In this document: in pieces, positions 34,818 to 46,269 of the stretch
Layout: the number at the start of each line of letters is the position of its first letter
How positions within the stretch are numbered: position 1 is the stretch's first letter
Source: Knoxdaviesia capensis
Taxonomy: Eukaryota > Ascomycota > Sordariomycetes > Microascales > Gondwanamycetaceae
Reading direction: 5' to 3'
Assembly: GCA_001510575.1 (NCBI GenBank)
Contig: LNGK01000008.1
Coordinates: forward strand, 3,126,687-3,190,686
DNA length: 64,000 bases
Position numbers and translations under genes: made by a program
Notes under the pieces: model-generated
Told to the model about the DNA's origin: nothing
Seen by the model: only the letters and a program-made list of their open reading frames with translations
The model's database searches: none

Positions 34818-36186
34818 AGAGCGAATCTTACTCTTTTTTCTCTCTCTTCTCGGACGACTCAATCTGGAAACGTTTTACGGATTTGCTTTTGCATGGTATG
34901 GGACGGTTCGGCGGGATGTATGTCACAAAGGGCGTATAATATCCGCTACGGGGTTCTTTTTCACACAACATCACGATGAAAATCCACTCTCTCAATGAAA
35001 GAGTCGTGGACTACAGCCCCGGTTAGGCTTTCGGCAAAAGTCACATAGACTATGCATATTTTTCTCAATGAAATTTTTCGTTTGGTCAAAGTTTGAAAAG
35101 CCATGCCCGCGATAGAAGTGTGTCAACATGAGCGCACATGTCGGCCAGTTCGGTGATCGAGTCTTGCCCTATGATGGACGGAGTATGGTCATCTGCGGAG
35201 AAGTTGGCCCGCTCAAGTGAAGTGGTCACTGTGACGCTGGTCATGGTACTATTCTGTTCTTATGTGCCCGTATGGCTCTGGTATCGCCAATCTTTCCGCC
35301 CAAAGACTCCCACGTAGATCCGGCGAGATTCACAGTGTCGTGAATGAGGTCCATATATGAAATCGAAGCGTTCGAACAGATTCGTGAATCGCATTAGGCC
35401 AACTTGGATTCCATGTCAGTGTGGCGTAGGAGTAGCCGTCAAATCTGAGGGCGTAAGTGGAAGCATAGGTGGTAAGGATATCTGCTGGTGCCACTCCCTA
35501 TATATGGAAAAGTCAGTAGGGAGTATGGGTCTACGGGATACTGTACGCCGACACATCAACTCTCCCTGCCGTGGCCACGAGTGAAAAGCACCACGGAGGC
35601 ATGTACTGTACTATATACAGTACTGTACACATCAACTTATATAGAGGACGAGAGTGCGAGTGTCACCAAAAAGGTCCAGGCATTTTATCCCCAAGGAACA
35701 ATACGGAGTGTACCGTACCGTACATATATCCTGTACCTACAGTCGGTACTCCGTAGGAGTGTTTTCAGGAATGCCAAATCCTAGCCGGCGGGAACTTTTT
35801 TCTCTTTCAAACAACTTCGTTTGCCCTTGAGCCGAACTAGAACTCATTAGGCCGTTTTATCAACGAACGGACCATGCAAATTTCCAGACTTCGGTTGGAC
35901 CTGTTTTGGCTCCAGTGGCTGCACTGCACGGAGCCCCCATTTTCCCAGGTAGCCTTGCGGCTGGGCAAGCCCAAGGGGCAAGATTCCTTAAGTGCCGAAA
36001 GTCTACCTACAGTTCACGGGAGAAACGCCGGCTTCTGCGTTTTGCTTTTCCCTGTGAAAACGCCGTTTCTTGAAAGGCCATAGGGTCTGCCAAGTGCTGA
36101 TAAACAAATCGTTTATCTACCACATCACGCAGAGCAGTTCGCGGAGCAGTTCGCGGTGAGAAGTGGTCAAAAGGGGCCAAAAATTT
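34818..36186. other. Gene-poor block downstream of RPS25
   Basis: No supported gene. Contains several copies of short palindromes: gtactgtac...cagtactgtac at 35602-35629, atacggagtg at 35701-35710 and tactccgta at 35747-35755. A perfect 2 x 12-bp tandem repeat (gagcagttcgcg) lies at 36132-36155. Confidence 0.55.
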
Positions 36187-36866
36187 AAGCATCGGGATCA
36201 AGGATAGGAGAAGAGTCGAACTCGTACATATATATTAGGAATGTAATCCAAATTCCTAATGAGGCTGAAGGGGTATGATGGCTTGAGAGGCCGACAAGCT
36301 TATAACGGTCTGGGAGGGCTGCAGGCCTAAAATAGTAGGCGTAAATCCTAAACCATTGATAGGGGTAATTGCTAGAAAAAAGCCTCAATTGTCCGAAGAC
36401 TGCCGGTGGTTTGCTGCTGGATCGTAAGTAGTAGCGGTAAAGAAGTCTCAGAAGAACCAAGGCAGGGGCAAAAGAAGCCAGATATTATCTGCGTGTAAAT
36501 TGCTATTGAGAGCATTCCCATAGGCCAAAGGTCCCAGGTTTCCGGAGTATGCAAGCCAAAGGACGACGCAGTGTACTGTTACTGTAAACCGGTTGAGAAG
36601 TCTAGCCAGCTGCCAATGCAGTTTATATTATTTTCATGTGATAGGTTTGATAGGAGTGAGTAGCTCAAACATAGCTGACCCTCAAGTATCACCCAATGCG
36701 TTAATTCGTCAAGGACAAAGAGTACTCTCTCACATTCATGAAAGTAATTGATTCTGATGTAGTTCAAGCCCAAGCTGATTCCGAGAGGCCGAGGAGAGTC
36801 TGCGTTCTCGTTCCTTAGTGGTCCAACACGGTTCACAATGCATATACGCAAAGTAACTCCGATCGC
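36187..36866 (-). pseudogene. Decayed reading frame, possibly a protein-kinase-like relic
   Basis: Three minus-strand frames in a row show protein-like sequence but are broken by stops and frame changes. The first, from about 36851, contains RVLFVLDELTHW and EGQLCLSYSLLSN. The second, about 36550-36450, contains TPETWDLWPMGMLSIAIYT. The third, ending at 36187, contains DRYKLVGLSSHHTPSASLGI. The order resembles a kinase catalytic loop (HxDLxxxNIL-like, with key residues lost) followed by the conserved SPE-DxW-xxG segment. This is weak pattern recognition and no intact catalytic residue remains. It may instead be another decayed family or chance. Confidence 0.28.
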
Positions 36867-37497
36867 TAGATATACGAGATGTGAAGGTCAGTACTACCTC
36901 GAGGAACAGACAAAAAATAAGGGCACACGAGCAGTTCGGTTAGGTCCAGGTATCAGGAAGATATCGTCGTCCTTGCATGAGCCTGTGGACGTCGTCCGGA
37001 CTACAAGAACAGCCCCCGTAAATACAGAAGGATCTCTTACACTCAGCAGTGTAAAATTTCCCTTTGTCCCGGTCCAGCCACAGCAACAGTCTCGGGTCGG
37101 ATCGGATGTTGTAACTGACGTACTGGATGCCTCAGGCACCGCGGTAAAATTTCTCTGGTAATTACAATTGGCCGTTGCTATGGTGCACTCTTATTGGATA
37201 CAACTTCCTGACCCACTGTGCAAAGCAGACCAAAAAAAGAGAGCGAGAAAAAATTACCAAGGCCCCCTGGCCGGGAAGAATCGCTCAAAAAGCTTCCTCC
37301 TGCCATCTTCACAGGACAAATTTTTTTTCCTCTTTCAATCTCCAAACCACTCAAGTCGATCGCAATCTTTGCCCGACTCTTCTTCCCATCCAACCTCTTC
37401 TCTCCTTTCCTAGTTCTCAGCTTCGTCGCGAGAACCCCAATCTCCTCTCAATTCTTTTTTCTATTTGTATTGCGTTCTCGTTTTCACTATCGCCAAC
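36867..37497. other. Upstream region of the ADP/ATP carrier
   Basis: About 630 bp with a C/T-rich leader from about 37310 to the ATG. No gene seen. Confidence 0.55.
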
Positions 37498-39175
37498 ATG
37501 TCGGAGAAGCAGACTATAATGGGCATGCCGGTAAGCACTTCTTCCCCTTCAGCCTCCTATCTCACCCAACATCTCCGTCAGCGTCTTCATCGCAACCATC
37601 AATCGATCATATGAAAGCATCATAGCCCTATCAATTGGATGCTCTACGTCCATGGCAATGGGATTTCAATGATTATTTTGATGATTTGCTCAATGTAGTG
37701 CTGGCATTAGGGGTATTTGCCGGCACCGGGCGCGTTTGAGCCTGCCAGAAGAAAAATCCCGTTTCTCCGAGCTCATCCAGAAGTCGAAAGTTCCATCTCG
37801 CATACTAACAACAACTGTCTTCCATCGTCTAGCCCTTCCTGGTCGACTTCTTGAGTACGTAAAGTCTCGCCAGACATATATATTTTTCCATTGGGACCAC
37901 GTCGTCGATGGACACACCTTTATCAGCGCGATCCATCCCATTGCTGGCCTCTTCCAATGGCACGGTCCGAAAGACCTAGTTGCGATAACATTTACTGACT
38001 TGTATTTACAGTGGGTGGTGTCTCTGCCGCCGTCTCGAAGACCGCCGCCGCTCCCATTGAGCGTGTCAAGCTTCTTATCCAGAACCAGGTATGTTATTTT
38101 CCCGCTCCCTGTAACCCGAACACCCAGCATCATTTTCACCCAAAAACTCGCGCAAGCTTGGCGTCAGAAAACCTCAGCCTAGGCCATTGGCGGGATTTTT
38201 TGGAACCAGGTTGTATATCACGTGTATATTCCCATTCCACTATGTCTCAGCCTCGCTTCAATGTCGAGCATGAAAATCCACTCCACCATGATCGGTGTCC
38301 ACTTAGACGTCTAATGTTTGGTCACACGCTAATGAATATTGTTCGGCTGTCTTCCCCTTCCATAGGATGAGATGCTCAAGACCGGTCGTCTCGACCGCAA
38401 GTACGACGGTATCATGGACTGCTTCCGCCGCACCACCGCCGATGAGGGTGTCATGTCGCTGTGGCGTGGAAACACTGCCAACGTCATCCGTTACTTCCCT
38501 ACCCAGGCCCTGAACTTTGCCTTCCGTGACAAGTTCAAGAAGCTCTTCGGCTTCAAGAAGGACCGTGATGGATACTGGTGGTGGATGGCTGGTAACCTGG
38601 CCTCCGGTGGTGCTGCCGGTGCCACCTCGCTGATGTTCGTCTACTCCCTTGACTACGCCCGTACCCGTCTTGCCAACGACGCGAAGAACGCCAAGAGTGG
38701 TGGCGACCGCCAGTTCAACGGTCTCGTTGACGTCTACCGCAAGACCCTCGCCTCCGACGGTATTGCTGGTCTGTACCGTGGTTTCATGCCCTCCGTTGCT
38801 GGTATCGTCGTCTACCGTGGTCTGTACTTCGGTATGTACGACTCGATCAAGCCTGTTGTCCTTGTTGGTAACCTCCAGAACAACTTCCTTGCCTCGTTCG
38901 CTCTCGGTTGGTGCGTCACCACTGGTGCCGGTATTGCTTCTTACCCTCTTGACACTATCCGTCGTCGCATGATGATGACCTCGGGTGAGGCCGTCAAGTA
39001 CAAGAGCTCTTTCGATGCCGCTAGCCAGATCATTGCCAAGGAGGGTGTCAAGTCCCTGTTCAAGGGTGCTGGTGCCAACATTCTCCGTGGTGTTGCCGGT
39101 GCTGGTGTGCTGTCGATCTATGATCAGCTCCAGGTCATTGTCTTTGGCAAGGCCTTCAAGGGTGGATCTGGTTAA
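37498..39175 (+). CDS. Mitochondrial ADP/ATP carrier
   Basis: Exchanges cytosolic ADP for matrix ATP across the inner membrane. Four exons (37498-37530, 37833-37854, 38012-38088, 38366-39175) give 313 residues. The diagnostic nucleotide-carrier signature RRRMMM is present in YPLDTIRRRMMMTSGEAVKY, and the three carrier motifs are PIERVKLL, SLDYARTRLA and PLDTIRRR. The GNTANVIRYFPTQALNFAFRD segment is typical. The N-terminal part is spread over three small exons, one of 22 nt (PFLVDFL), separated by introns of 302, 157 and 277 nt, much longer than most introns in this window. It is the functional partner of the phosphate carrier at 1.6-3.3 kb. Confidence 0.96.
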
Positions 39176-40102
39176 ATGCTCTTAACACGAGCAAGCCGCG
39201 ATCTGACCATGGAGTGAGAACTGAATCTTGTTCAGTATCGTCTCGATCCTTTGTCTATCAAGGCGAGAGATTGGTGGCGTTTATTAGAGCGATATTCAAT
39301 TCAAGCTACATGGTTCTCCCCTCTCTTAACAACAGAGGGTAAACGGGGTAGAAGAAGTTCGGTGTTCTTTAGAAGACAAGACTGGTTGAAAAAAATGATA
39401 CAAGACGAGAAAATGAACGTCATCAATTGGGACTGGGAGAACTTTGAGAGTAGGACGAGTTATAGAGTTTTGTCAGGATGGGAAAGCGTTTTGATAGCAT
39501 CTGTCTGATCTGGTCTCATGGTGCCTGTCCCTTTTTTCTTAATTTTTTTGTTTTCGTTTTTCCTAGACCAGCTTGTTTCCGCTGTAATATAGCACTCACA
39601 CACAAACGACAGTTCAATTTTTTTTCCTTCCTGTTCTTAACACACTTCTCTCTGAACATAATTTCCTCATCCGTGTCTATCGTGTCCTTGTTCCTTCACA
39701 TGGCTGTAGGCTTCGTTGTATCCTTTTCTTCGACATGTATTTTGCTGAATTGACAAGCATGTGTCACGTGATCCTGCGTCTTCATGAACGAAACTATTTC
39801 TAACTCCAACTGGTTGGGTTCGGAATGTCCCAATCGTTTTAATCTCTGCAATCACAAGGAATTTGAGGTCTTGTGCGGAACGAACTCCAACGTGTGTGGG
39901 TGCATTCACATCTCCAAATAGGCCCTGTTCACTCATATCCTAGCAACTGATTAGTGAATTCCACATTTCAACCAACGTCGCGTCTTTGATACAGCAGCCA
40001 CTAGTTGGTTGTCGAGCGTTCTGTTTGATACCACACCATTTGTCGACCTTTTCCCTTTCTCTCCTCCGATTCGTTTTATTCCGTCTGTCAGTCTCTAGTG
40101 CA
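39176..40102. other. Intergenic region between the ADP/ATP carrier and the MHF2 gene
   Basis: 927 bp, T-rich 3' side up to about 39700, then the promoter of the MHF2-like gene. No gene seen. Confidence 0.6.
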
Positions 40103-40741
40103 ATGTCATCAAAACGGACCACAACAAGCGGTCGAGCATCCGCATTGCGCGGATCAGGCGTGGGGTCGCGCCCCAGCGCGCCTGACCCGGACGATAGCAT
40201 CTTTGACATTGATGGCGACGAGGGTGACAGCGGCGCTGAGCGGATCGAGTCGCCGAAACACAAGTCCGCGAGCAGACATTCGCGGCGGGGGGGAGACGAG
40301 GAGGGGGAGGCTGAGGAGGACGGCGCGGCCAACACCCGGGCAGCGGGTGGTGATGAGGAGGACGAAGATGACGAAGAGGCAGCAGCCAAGATCCCCGAGA
40401 TGCTGTTAACGCGCATTCTGCACGACTTCTTCCAGAAGGAGAACACACGTATCACGAAAGATGCAAACGCGGCAGTGGCCAAGTACATGCAGGTTTTCGT
40501 GTGGGAGTGTATTGCGAGGGTGGCGGCAGAGCGCGATGGAGTGTTCCTTGAGGTATGTGCCCCGGCCTGCGTGCTCTTCGTTTGGTTATATCATATCCCG
40601 GCGAGTGCATCCGTCGGTTATCGAGTCATTGATATCATTGCCGTGTCTAACAAATAGCGGCGGGCTCTGCGTCCGTCTGTGTTTTCACTTCAGGTTGAGG
40701 ATCTCGAAAAGATTGCACCCCAGCTGCTGCTGGATCTCTGA
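40103..40741 (+). CDS. CENP-X / MHF2 histone-fold protein
   Basis: Partner of CENP-S/MHF1 in a histone-fold complex that serves the inner kinetochore and the FANCM-type helicase at stalled forks. Two exons (40103-40552, 40694-40741) give 165 residues. The C-terminal 70 or so residues match CENP-X: PEMLLTRILHDFFQKE, RITKDANAAVAKYMQVFVWE, CIARVAAERD and, from exon 2, VEDLEKIAPQLLLDL. The N-terminal part of about 95 residues is a long acidic, Ser/Gly/Arg-rich extension with no fold (SPDPDDS, DEEDEDDEE stretches). The animal protein is only about 80 residues, so the extension doubles its size. The start MSSKRTTTSGR is the only plausible ATG. Confidence 0.88.
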
Positions 40742-41086
40742 GTCGGGGGCAGTCGCCGTTCCCTAGGGCTCTGCTAGGCACCGGGAATTAGGGATGGAAA
40801 CAGAACGGGTTGTTCTGAGAAAGGTGGAAAGAACAACATATCTCGCTGGGTTCGGTGCTTGGCTTTGAAGGTCGGATCGAGATTCTCTCCGGCGCATGAC
40901 CCTGAGATGATGGGCATGCCTGGGTGAGGCGAAACATTTCGGACTTTACCATGACTCTTATGCTATGAATCTTCCTTTTTCTTCGTGGGTGTCTACGTTG
41001 TATCTTTACGGCTACAAGGGCCAACGTCAAATTCCCGATTCGGGAGAAATATCCATCCACGACATCCCAAATGTTTAGTTTTGTTT

Positions 41087-41110
41087 GGCTCATGGGCTCA
41101 TGGGCTCATG
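41087..41110. repeat. 3 x 8-bp perfect tandem repeat GGCTCATG
   Basis: Three head-to-tail copies without mismatch in the intergenic region downstream of the MHF2 gene. Probably a simple slippage product. Confidence 0.9.
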
Positions 41111-43230
41111 GCACGGGGACGTACTCTCCTTCTTGATTTCCGTTTCTATGCTCCGTATGGTCGGTCCCTGTGGGGTGGAGAAAATGGGAGGAATTGAAAC
41201 TTCGGGTCTTTTTTTTCGGTCGTCGTTGCATGGGCTTCGAGCGTACTGCACTCTGTATGTCCATACCATCTTTTGGGAGTAAACCGGTTCTTTGATTGCT
41301 CCCGAATCGGAGAAAGGTGTAATGCGCATGCTATCACATTCCATCTATCCCCCCTTTTCGCTGACTTTTCACCCCATTCTCGGCGGTTTCACCGTGGCGT
41401 AACAGGGACTGTGCTGTCGTATGGAAACGCCATGTCCAATTGACATTATATGTGAAGCGTTTAGATTGCGAGTCCTACGTCTGTTCTACCAGCCAATATG
41501 GAAGAGTTGGAGCTCGGCATTGTGGTATGGCGCCATACGTAGCAAGCTCGCTTACGCAAGTGCATACACAGGTCTGTTATTGGAGGTTTCATTCCCTTCG
41601 CCATCACAGTGGGGGAGGGGCGCTTGCTTCACGAAGTGATTTGAATGCAACTTCCTTGTTCCAGGAATCATGGAGAAAGGGTAGGGGGCTTAAATGATTT
41701 CTCTTTTTGTTTTTCTTCTCCTGAGCTAAAGAGGCAGAAAGCAGAGGAACGGACAAAGTCAGGGGCTATGTCTACAGTATATGTGAGACTCTGAGTCCGT
41801 GACCGTGTCTCCTTCAGACGTCCCAGGGCCGGATCACGCGACCAAATGGGAGGCGTCTCGTTCATCGTCGTATCTAACAGTCCAAGACAGATACAACCCA
41901 GAATACCAGCCAAGGACCGCCTCTACAATGTCTACCATTAGCACCGTTTTCCGGAAATCCACGTTGTTGGGGGTGCAGAGATCGACGGTGGACGACGGGT
42001 GTGGTCGGTTGCTGCAAGCCTCGCAATTCCCTGCACAAGGCTGGTCTTCATTCGTGCTGTATTGGAGATCCGAGGCGTCGAACGAAAGGTCCCAATGACA
42101 GAAGCAATGATGGGTTGGTTTCCGGGGATCCAAGGTCGAGACAGGATGTTCTAGCTTGTGACTTGCTGTTTGGTCGGTGTGATACTGCTCTTGTCCAAAC
42201 GGGGATCAACCGTTGAGCATTTACGGAGTAGTGTCCTAATTCCAAGCTCAGGAGGCCGGACATCAAAGACAAAAGATCACCAGATTCGTCTTTGCTGAAA
42301 TCGTGCGAATCCTCAGAGAACACAAGCTGTTGTCCATTATCGATGAAGCACATGAGATATTCAGGCAAAAGGCCTGTGTACAGTACATTATTCCATGGCA
42401 ATGTTTACCGTATCTGTAGGTACCCAGTACATACGGAGTTTCATCCCCAGACGCCGCAGCAAAATTCACACCCATGCAGCGGGCTAGCCGTATTTGGATA
42501 GGCCGCCACAGGGCCCTGAAACGCGGATCTGTTTAGGAAGCGTCTGAAGAAGGAGCAACTGTCGCAGCATATCTCCAGGTTCAGTGTTAATGAAGACAAT
42601 TTTTTCCTTTAGATTCTCTGTTGTTCTGTGCTTCTGTTCATCCAACCTCTTGATGCCGCGGCCAGTTGCTGTCCTTGGCTGTAACTCTCTGTTCCTGGTC
42701 GCTTGATTACATACAACCTATCTTCAGGTACCATCATCGGCACTGGCACACTTGATTCATCCGGATGCCGTTTCTCTAGCCGCTCAACGCGGGATTGTCT
42801 TGCGTCTTATACCCATTCATCATCCTAGATACTGTACAGTACAGAAGAGATGAAGTTGGGTGTCTTGGATTCTCGTTATTCTCCTACGGTGGATAATAAT
42901 AGGTAGGGAGTACTATACCGACTTTTTTTCTCGAGTGAAAAGTGCAGCAACGCAATCTCTTCCTTTTCCTCCTTGTAAGTTTGCAGCTATGCTTCATCCT
43001 GGGTTGAACTCCGTATCCTGACCTTGGGTTCATTGCGTTTGCTTGGGCCGCCTCCGTGATGCCCTGCAATTACGGAGGATAATGTGCACTCTCACTTCGA
43101 GGTTACTTACTACCATACCTATACCACACCACACCACGGACTGGGCACAGCTGCTCCACTGAAACTTAGTTTCTCAACATCGTTGCACCAGGCGGCCGGT
43201 GCAGACTCCTATTATTACGAACGGATACCT

Positions 43231-43250
43231 ACTGTACAGTACAGTACTGT
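43231..43250. repeat. Compound palindrome of ACTGTACAGT type
   Basis: Two adjoining perfect 10-bp palindromes, ACTGTACAGT and ACAGTACTGT. It is the clearest member of a family of tgtac/gtaca motifs scattered in the gene-poor intervals of this window. Confidence 0.7.
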
Positions 43251-44627
43251 CCGTCCCACTATCGACATGCAGCCCAGGAACATGGCGAGAGGAACAACAA
43301 CACTAATGCAGGCCCGGTATATCTGGGATCCAGAAGAGGAAGCCAATTAGGATCTCGGGGTTCAGTGGCGAGACCTTTCTCCAACTCTTGTCTCACCAAC
43401 GTTGCCACTATTAAAGGAACCAATATCAAATGACTCCGGTTCCTGCATGGCACGTCACAGATGGACCTTTTTGGCGTTGACAAAGAAGCTTTTTATCACG
43501 GTTTAAGGCACGGTTAGGTCCAACACTGACCCGATTTCAGGGTGGAGGCCACAGCTCCTTTGCAACCGCCAACCTCCAAAAATATCAGGAGCTTACACGC
43601 CTTACAGTCCTCGCCTCCAACCAAGCCAGACCTGAGCTTGTCTCTCAACGTGCTTCCATCCTATCCATGGCCCACGTTGATTGGCTCTTTCGGTCGACTG
43701 AAAGCCGGCCACAGACCGGGCCGGAGCCTGCTCCCTCAGCAGCCGCCTCGGTGCCTCCAACATCCGGCTGGCACTGCTAGCACAGCCCATCCAATTACAT
43801 TTTGCTGCAATTGCTGTGTGCACTTATACCAAGATGCCTCCAGCGAATGCAGGCACAGCGATGCCGCTCGCTCTATAACTCCTGGTTCCTGGCGCTGGGC
43901 ATGTTAGATCCAGCTGCGTGGCCGTTCGGATACAACAATTTGCAGCTGGAACATGAGCAAACCCGACGACGAAACCGAAACATCTCCCCTCAAGCTCCTC
44001 TGCCCACCCACCCTGGATGATATCGGGCCCGGGCCCCAGCAATACCGTAAATCTTCGCCTGGCTGGGGGGGGGTAGGGGTATGTGAGGGCCTCCCACCTT
44101 TGTCAATTTCGCCTTTGCTTCTCTCCGACTGTGCAGTTTACTAGGGACACCTCCAAGCAAAGATGCGACCCCCCTGGACCAGGCCAGGGGTTGAAATTGT
44201 CGTCCTCTCACTCAGTTTTGGCGATCCGGGTGTTGTTTAAATTCATGCCGTTTCGCGCGCAGATCCCATCGATGTCAGTCTCTTCTCTTCTTCTTCTTTT
44301 CTCTTTTCTTCTCCTCAGTTCTTCTCAATCACTCAACACTGTTGGTTTTTTTCTTCTCTTTCTCTTTTCTCTTCATCTCCCATTCTTTCAACCTTCCATT
44401 CTCTAAGGCTAGTCCTATCACACAGCGCGAGTCGCTTTGAACATTACAATCTCTAAATCAAATCATACAGTCTTTTTTACTTTTTCCCATTCCATTTTTG
44501 TTCATATTTCGATTCTTCTGGGAAGATCAACCAACAGTCGTTTACTCAACACCAAAATTAAAATAACTCAAAAATCCCCCTTCGAGAACTCTTCTTTTTT
44601 CAGTCTTAATCACAAAATACCGCCAAA

Positions 44628-45462
44628 ATGCAATTCCCCGTGTTTGCCGCCCTTCTCGTCGCCGCCTCTATGAGCGCGGCCCAGGGTAAGAAACTACCCG
44701 ATGGCACTTGTGTAGTGGCAGCAAATGTCGCACAAAGAAGACCCAGGACCGGAGACAACATTCCAGCTTGTGAGACAAGAGACTAACACCAACCCGTTTT
44801 CTAGAAACCTTCGCCGTCCGTGTCGGTATGAACGCCAACGGCACCACCGGTGTGTTCTTCTCGCCCGACCGCCTGACTGTCCCCGTTGGCTCAGTGGTTC
44901 AGTTCCAGTTCATGGCTGGCAACCACACCGTCACCCAGTCCACCTTCGACAACCCGTGCATTCCCGTCTCTTTCTCCAACCCCGCTGTCGCCGGCATTCA
45001 CTCTGGCTTCGTCCCCGCCGCTGCCAGCATGGCCCAGGGCAACGTCGCTGTCTACAACGTGATGGTCAACTCGACCGCTCCTCTGTGGATGTACTGCGCT
45101 CAGGGACGTCATTGCCAGAGCGGTATGGGCATGGTCATCAACGAGAAGTAAGTTCTGCATTTGCCTGAGTCCAGTATCTATCTGTCTGTGGAGCCCCCAG
45201 CTAACCTTGAAACTTTCCACCTTTCTCCAGCACTGCCGCCAACGCTTCCCGTAGTCTTGAGGAGTACAAGCGTCTGGCCAGCACCGTTGCCGAGGCCCAG
45301 GTTCCTGGTGCCAGCGCCATTGGCGGAAACACCGTTGTTATCCCTACCGCCAGCGGCACCGGCATCGTTGCTCCCACCACCACCCCCAGCGCCGCCACCG
45401 ACCTCGCCCTTCCGTCTACCGTGGCCATCATCCTCGCCGCCATCTTCGCCATGTTCTTCTGA
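44628..45462 (+). CDS. Secreted GPI-type cupredoxin
   Basis: Predicted cell-surface blue-copper-fold protein of the fungal plastocyanin-like family; its partner and role are unknown. Three exons (44628-44685, 44805-45147, 45231-45462) give 210 residues. A signal peptide MQFPVFAALLVAASMSAAQ ends near residue 19. The cupredoxin domain follows, with candidate type I copper ligands His in GNHTVTQSTF, Cys in WMYCAQGRHC, His in the same loop and Met in SGMGMVIN. There are N-glycosylation sequons (NGTT, NHTV, NSTA). The tail is Ala/Thr/Pro-rich and ends in a hydrophobic stretch STVAIILAAIFAMFF, as expected for GPI attachment. Confidence 0.9.
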
Positions 45463-46269
45463 ACGGTTTAAAAAATATATAAAGAGAAAATCTGACCGAA
45501 ATCCCTTTGCTGCTGGCATCCGGATCGACTGTGTTATATCCCTCTTTGCCTCTTCTTTCGTGGCTGGCTCCGGCTAGTCCCGCCTTGTTTTATTTACTCT
45601 TTTTCTATTTTTTATTCCCTTTTTTTCTTTCAGAAGCTTCCTTTTTTTCCTGACGATTTCAAATGGTGTGCGGAGTATGACTTTTGCTTTTCTTTCCACG
45701 GGCATCTTATATATAAACGGGACGTCCGGTCTACGGGCACTTCCCAGCGGGGCGATTTCTAATACCATGGTGAGGCAGTACCGATGGCTGCACAGAAAAG
45801 AAAATTCATCATTACTTCGGGATCTCGGTCTCAATCTTCTGTTTGCTAGTGACAGAAGTCTCTGGGTCCAGTCCCACGGTGTTGTTCCGTTCGTTTTTCC
45901 TCTTCTGGGTCACACAACCTCAACCCCCTTGAGTCCAGTCTCGTCTATGTGGTCTTTGTAAGACTTCGAGATCTGTGCTTGGAGAGGTCAAGGCAATTCA
46001 GGCAGGAGGACGGGCGAGATGGTATCACGAAGTGACTGAGTGTACAAATCAGGATATGCATCCTTTACTTGAATTGACGGTATTTTTTGTTCTGATATCA
46101 TTTCCTTCGTAGACCTCGCCCGTGAATATTGTGTATGTGACTGTACGTATTCAGGAGGACGAGGTGATGAGCAGCAAAAATGGGAAGTGAATTCGTAATT
46201 ATTCTTCATATATATTTCATCATCGTAGCAGGTTATGTGTGGTTTAGGGTTATTCGGGTCATACACTCT
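45463..46269. other. Convergent 3' region, cupredoxin and cytochrome b5-like gene
   Basis: 807 bp with T-rich sequence after the cupredoxin stop. No gene seen. ORFs here lack protein character. Confidence 0.6.

Larger units (their letters stand above)
40742..44627. other. 3.9-kb gene-poor block
   Basis: No supportable gene on either strand. It contains a perfect 3 x 8-bp tandem GGCTCATG repeat (41087-41110) and many copies of the tacggagta and actgtacagt motifs (42222-42230, 42432-42440, 42831-42844, 43007-43016, 43231-43250). From about 44270 to 44600 the plus strand is C/T-rich, the leader of the cupredoxin gene. Confidence 0.6.

Noticed and set aside
41834..42133. 99-codon minus-strand ORF in the gene-poor block
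   Set aside because: No family resemblance, no ATG-based gene model that extends, and it is surrounded by non-coding palindromes.
43542..44211. Overlapping ORFs on both strands upstream of the cupredoxin gene
   Set aside because: Pro/Ser-rich translations of CT-rich promoter DNA without motifs or splice structure.
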